A DNA stretch of 64,000 nucleotides from Anaerolineales bacterium (GTDB taxonomy: Bacteria; Chloroflexota; Anaerolineae; 4572-78; J111), in the NCBI GenBank assembly GCA_015075185.1, contig JABTUW010000004.1:868001-932000 (forward strand). Reading direction: 5' to 3'. The position numbers were made by a program, and so were the translations under genes. Below are positions 61,548 through 64,000 of this stretch, piece after piece (position 1 is the first letter of the stretch; each line of letters begins with the position of its first letter). The notes under the pieces were generated by a model. That model searched no databases and was not told the DNA's origin. It was given only the letters and a program-made list of their open reading frames with translations.

Positions 61548-62827
61548 CCTTTATCTAATACAAACAACTGGCGCATCGTAGAAATGTAGATAGCGCCGTT
61601 GCCGTTGGCAGCTTCTTGTTTAAGGCGCAGGGTGGGTTCGTGCAGAATTTTGTTAACCAGCCGGTGGGTCATCGTTGCCACCAACTCGCGTTCGTGTTCA
61701 TCCAAATCCAGCCGGTTGAAGAGACGTTCCAGTTCTCGCTGCCGGAGGATTTCGATTTGCTGCCGCAGATCGGTGATGGTTGAAACGACATCGAGCGAGG
61801 CCAGCCAGTCTAAAAAGTCAGCCATTTCGCTTTCGACAATGGCTTCGACGCGAGGGATTTCTGAAGCGCGCTCCCGGACATTATCTTCAGCCTGACTCTG
61901 CAAATCGTCAATATCGTGCAGGTAGACATTGGGAATTTCGGTTACATCAGGATCAATATCGCGGGGGACAGCAATATCAATGATCAGCAGGGGTCGAGCC
62001 GGACGAACGGCCATCGCCGGTTCCAGCAGCTCTCGGTTCAAAATGGTGTGCGGCGCGCCGGTCGAGGAAATAATAATGTCGGCGTCAATCATCGCCTCGG
62101 TTAACTGCTGAAAAGTGATGGCCTGGCCACCCCAATCTTTGGCCAATTGCTCAGCATTTTTATGAGTTCGATTGGCTACGACAATTTTGGAGACGCCTCG
62201 TTTCCGTAACGCCCGGACAGCAATAGCGCCCATTTCGCCGGCCCCAATCAACAAAATCTGCCGCTCCGACAGGTTATCCAACAACTGCCCAGCCAGAGCC
62301 GCCGCTACCGAACTAATAGATGAAGGGTTGACGCTAATGGTTGTTTCGGTGCGGATGCGCTTACCGGCATGAATTGCCGCCCGGAATAGTGCCGACAACA
62401 CCGTTCCGGCAGCTCCCTGAGACAAGGCAGCTTCGTAAGCCTCGGTAATTTGCCCTAAAATTTGCGGCTCGCCCAGCACCATCGAATCCAACCCCGCCGC
62501 CACCCGGAACAAATGGCGCACCGCCTCCTCATCGTGCCGGAAGTACAGGTGTTTGACAAACAAGTTCGGGGAGACGCCACAGGCGCGGCCCAAAAAATCA
62601 GTAATTGCCCGCCCGGCCACCTCCGGATCGCGTACCAGGACGTACACTTCCAGGCGGTTGCAGGTGGAGAGGATAATACCCTCACGGACATCCTCCAGAT
62701 GGGCCTGGGGATGCAAGTGATCAAAATGGGTTAGGGCTGAGCGCAGCGCATTATGGCTAAAAGCCAGCTTCTCGCGCACTTCTACCGGTGCAGTTTTATG
62801 ACTGAGTCCAATCAATAAAATTTTCAT
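61532..62827 (-). CDS. hemA: glutamyl-tRNA reductase
   Basis: NADPH-dependent reduction of glutamyl-tRNA to glutamate-1-semialdehyde, first step of the C5 heme route. Catalytic Cys in Ser-Thr-Cys-Asn-Arg-Leu-Glu-Val-Tyr (C56), Gly-Leu-Ser-His-Lys-Thr-Ala-Pro near the start, Gly-Glu-Pro-Gln-Ile-Leu-Gly-Gln, Rossmann loop Gly-Ala-Gly-Glu-Met-Gly, and a C-terminal dimerisation helix. The 431-residue length is normal. The final Asp-Ser-Arg-Gln is encoded by a repeat. Other hem genes are outside the window. Confidence 0.96.
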   Translation of the reverse strand: MKILLIGLSHKTAPVEVREKLAFSHNALRSALTHFDHLHPQAHLEDVREGIILSTCNRLEVYVLVRDPEVAGRAITDFLGRACGVSPNLFVKHLYFRHDEEAVRHLFRVAAGLDSMVLGEPQILGQITEAYEAALSQGAAGTVLSALFRAAIHAGKRIRTETTISVNPSSISSVAAALAGQLLDNLSERQILLIGAGEMGAIAVRALRKRGVSKIVVANRTHKNAEQLAKDWGGQAITFQQLTEAMIDADIIISSTGAPHTILNRELLEPAMAVRPARPLLIIDIAVPRDIDPDVTEIPNVYLHDIDDLQSQAEDNVRERASEIPRVEAIVESEMADFLDWLASLDVVSTITDLRQQIEILRQRELERLFNRLDLDEHERELVATMTHRLVNKILHEPTLRLKQEAANGNGAIYISTMRQLFVLDKGDSRQ

Positions 62828-62999
62828 ACAAACCCTTTAAAGGATTTTAAATTCAAAGATTTTGCAAACACCATAAAACAAAAACGGTTCAATGAACAGT
62901 GACAAAAGTCAGTAATAACAGGTGTCATTCGACATGAATCAACCGGTCAAGGGAGCTAACCACTGGCTTTTCCGATCAATCAGTCACTTTCCCCTATCC

Positions 63000-64000
63000 T
63001 CATTCCATCTCTACCGGCCCAAGAACAAGGGCTTCCACCACCGTTCCGGCTTCAAAATCGCCCTGGCCGTGCGGCAGGACAACCAGGCCATTGGCTCCCA
63101 CCATTGACAGCAAGCGTCCCGATCCCTGGAAGCCGGTGGTGGAGGCGAGCAACATCCCGTCACTCCGGCGAGTCAACACGACACGCTGAAATTCAGTGCG
63201 GGCGACACTGTGGCTGGTATGGTGAGCCAGGATTGCCTTTTCGCGAGGGCGATAAATCCGGGTGTGGCCGGCCATTTTTAGCAGGGCCGGGCGGACAAAA
63301 ACCTCAAAGCTGACCAGGGCGCTGACCGGGAAACCGGGCATGGCAAAGCAGGGTTTGCCGTCTACACTGGCAAAGGTGACCGGCTTGCCCGGCTTGGTAT
63401 TAACCCGGCCAAAATGGACCGTACCACGCGAAGCCAGGTAGGGCTTCACCAGGTCAAGCTGGCCCATGGACACCCCGCCGGAAGTCAGCAGAGCATCGGT
63501 CTCGGCCAGGCCTCGTTCAATTGTCGCTTGCAGGCTGTTGGCCTTATCCTTGACAATGCCCAAGTCAATGGGTTCGGCCCCAGTCTGGCGGACTGCGCCC
63601 ATCAGCGTAAAACGATTGGCGTCGCGGATTTGGCCAGGTTGGGGCGGCTCATGCGGCTCTACAATCTCGTCACCGGTGGACATCACCGCCACTTTGGGCC
63701 GCCGGTAAACAGTCACCCCGGTTTTGCCAACCGTACCCAGCAAGCCAAGTTCCGCTGGTCCCAAAACCGTCCCCCGAGGCAGGACCAGTTGGCCGATTTC
63801 GATATCCTGCCCAACTGGGCGAATATTGGAACCAAGCTGCAACTCGTCGGTCAAAAGCTGCACCTGGCCATTTGTTTCTTCGGTCTGTTCGACCATCACC
63901 ATCGTATCAGCGCCAGGCGGGATGGGAGCGCCGGTGGTCACGCGAGCGGCGGTACCTGGCTCTACCCGCACTTCAGCCATGTAGCCGGCCATCTGATCGC
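63000..64000 (-). CDS. moeA: molybdopterin molybdenumtransferase, 5' end beyond the window
   Basis: Partial. MoeA inserts molybdate into adenylylated molybdopterin. Visible: Thr-Gly-Ala-Pro-Ile-Pro-Pro-Gly-Ala-Asp, the MPT-binding core Ser-Thr-Gly-Asp-Glu-Ile, Thr-Ser-Gly-Gly-Val-Ser-Met-Gly and Gly-Phe-Pro-Val-Ser-Ala, then the C-terminal MoeA domain (from about residue 250). The reading frame stays open to the window edge (codons Asp-Gln before Met at 63992), so about the first 70-80 residues are missing. Confidence 0.94.
   Translation of the reverse strand, partial: DQMAGYMAEVRVEPGTAARVTTGAPIPPGADTMVMVEQTEETNGQVQLLTDELQLGSNIRPVGQDIEIGQLVLPRGTVLGPAELGLLGTVGKTGVTVYRRPKVAVMSTGDEIVEPHEPPQPGQIRDANRFTLMGAVRQTGAEPIDLGIVKDKANSLQATIERGLAETDALLTSGGVSMGQLDLVKPYLASRGTVHFGRVNTKPGKPVTFASVDGKPCFAMPGFPVSALVSFEVFVRPALLKMAGHTRIYRPREKAILAHHTSHSVARTEFQRVVLTRRSDGMLLASTTGFQGSGRLLSMVGANGLVVLPHGQGDFEAGTVVEALVLGPVEME

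Overview
This 64 kb chromosomal window most likely comes from a member of the Chloroflexota (Anaerolineae-like). This is inferred from a candidate pan RNA motif, secreted proteins ending in a Tyr-Leu-Pro-x-Ile-Leu-Lys tail, lipoproteins with Thr-Pro linkers, a glycine-rich RRM protein, many HisKA_2 histidine kinases, a Ras-like GTPase module, and many short palindromic repeats. I see no transposase, integrase, tRNA, rRNA or CRISPR array.

Layout. 0.1-4.7 kb: a membrane protein, a GT-C glycosyltransferase and a RecD2-type helicase. 4.7-11.5 kb: branched-chain amino acid synthesis (ilvB, ilvN, ilvC, leuA). A clear attenuator lies ahead of ilvB: consensus promoter, Val/Leu/Ile-rich leader peptide, and mutually exclusive 1:2, 2:3 and 3:4 hairpins. 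leuB is apart at 25.3 kb; leuC and leuD are not in the window. 11.5-14.5 kb: panB-panE-panC behind an extended -10 promoter, a stem with two bulged adenosines that fits the pan motif, and an intrinsic terminator. With coaX and coaBC (21.3-23.3 kb) the window holds most of the route to phosphopantetheine. 14.6-21.2 kb: a decayed and two intact secreted proteins sharing a C-terminal domain, then a radical SAM protein and an FAD oxidoreductase.

26.6-50.9 kb: a one-directional signalling island. It holds a lone receiver, a metallophosphoesterase, six multidomain histidine kinases (two of them overlapping the gene before), two GGDEF-EAL proteins, two PotD-like lipoproteins with no permease or ATPase, and a terminal module of a coiled-coil protein, a membrane-anchored Thr-Pro stalk/SH3b protein, a Ras-like GTPase lacking the catalytic Gln, and a stand-alone PAS-like protein. 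This module is the best candidate for an undescribed system. Remnants of a third PotD gene and another kinase show that the island grows by duplication and decay.

50.9-64 kb: mostly housekeeping genes. These are a class III aminotransferase, pgeF-yggS-proC-yggT-yggU, a lipoprotein, an LLM-family flavin oxidoreductase, an acidic repeat protein, a phytoene-dehydrogenase-like protein, an RRM protein, a C45 peptidase, hemA and a 5'-truncated moeA.

Two patterns run through the window. Stutter-type palindromic repeats sit between genes, inside reading frames (glycosyltransferase, RecD2, FAD oxidoreductase) and over the stop codons of several genes. Also, TGnTATAAT extended -10 promoters recur. Finally, ilvB carries three single-base insertions 19 nt apart that scramble a conserved motif yet restore the frame.
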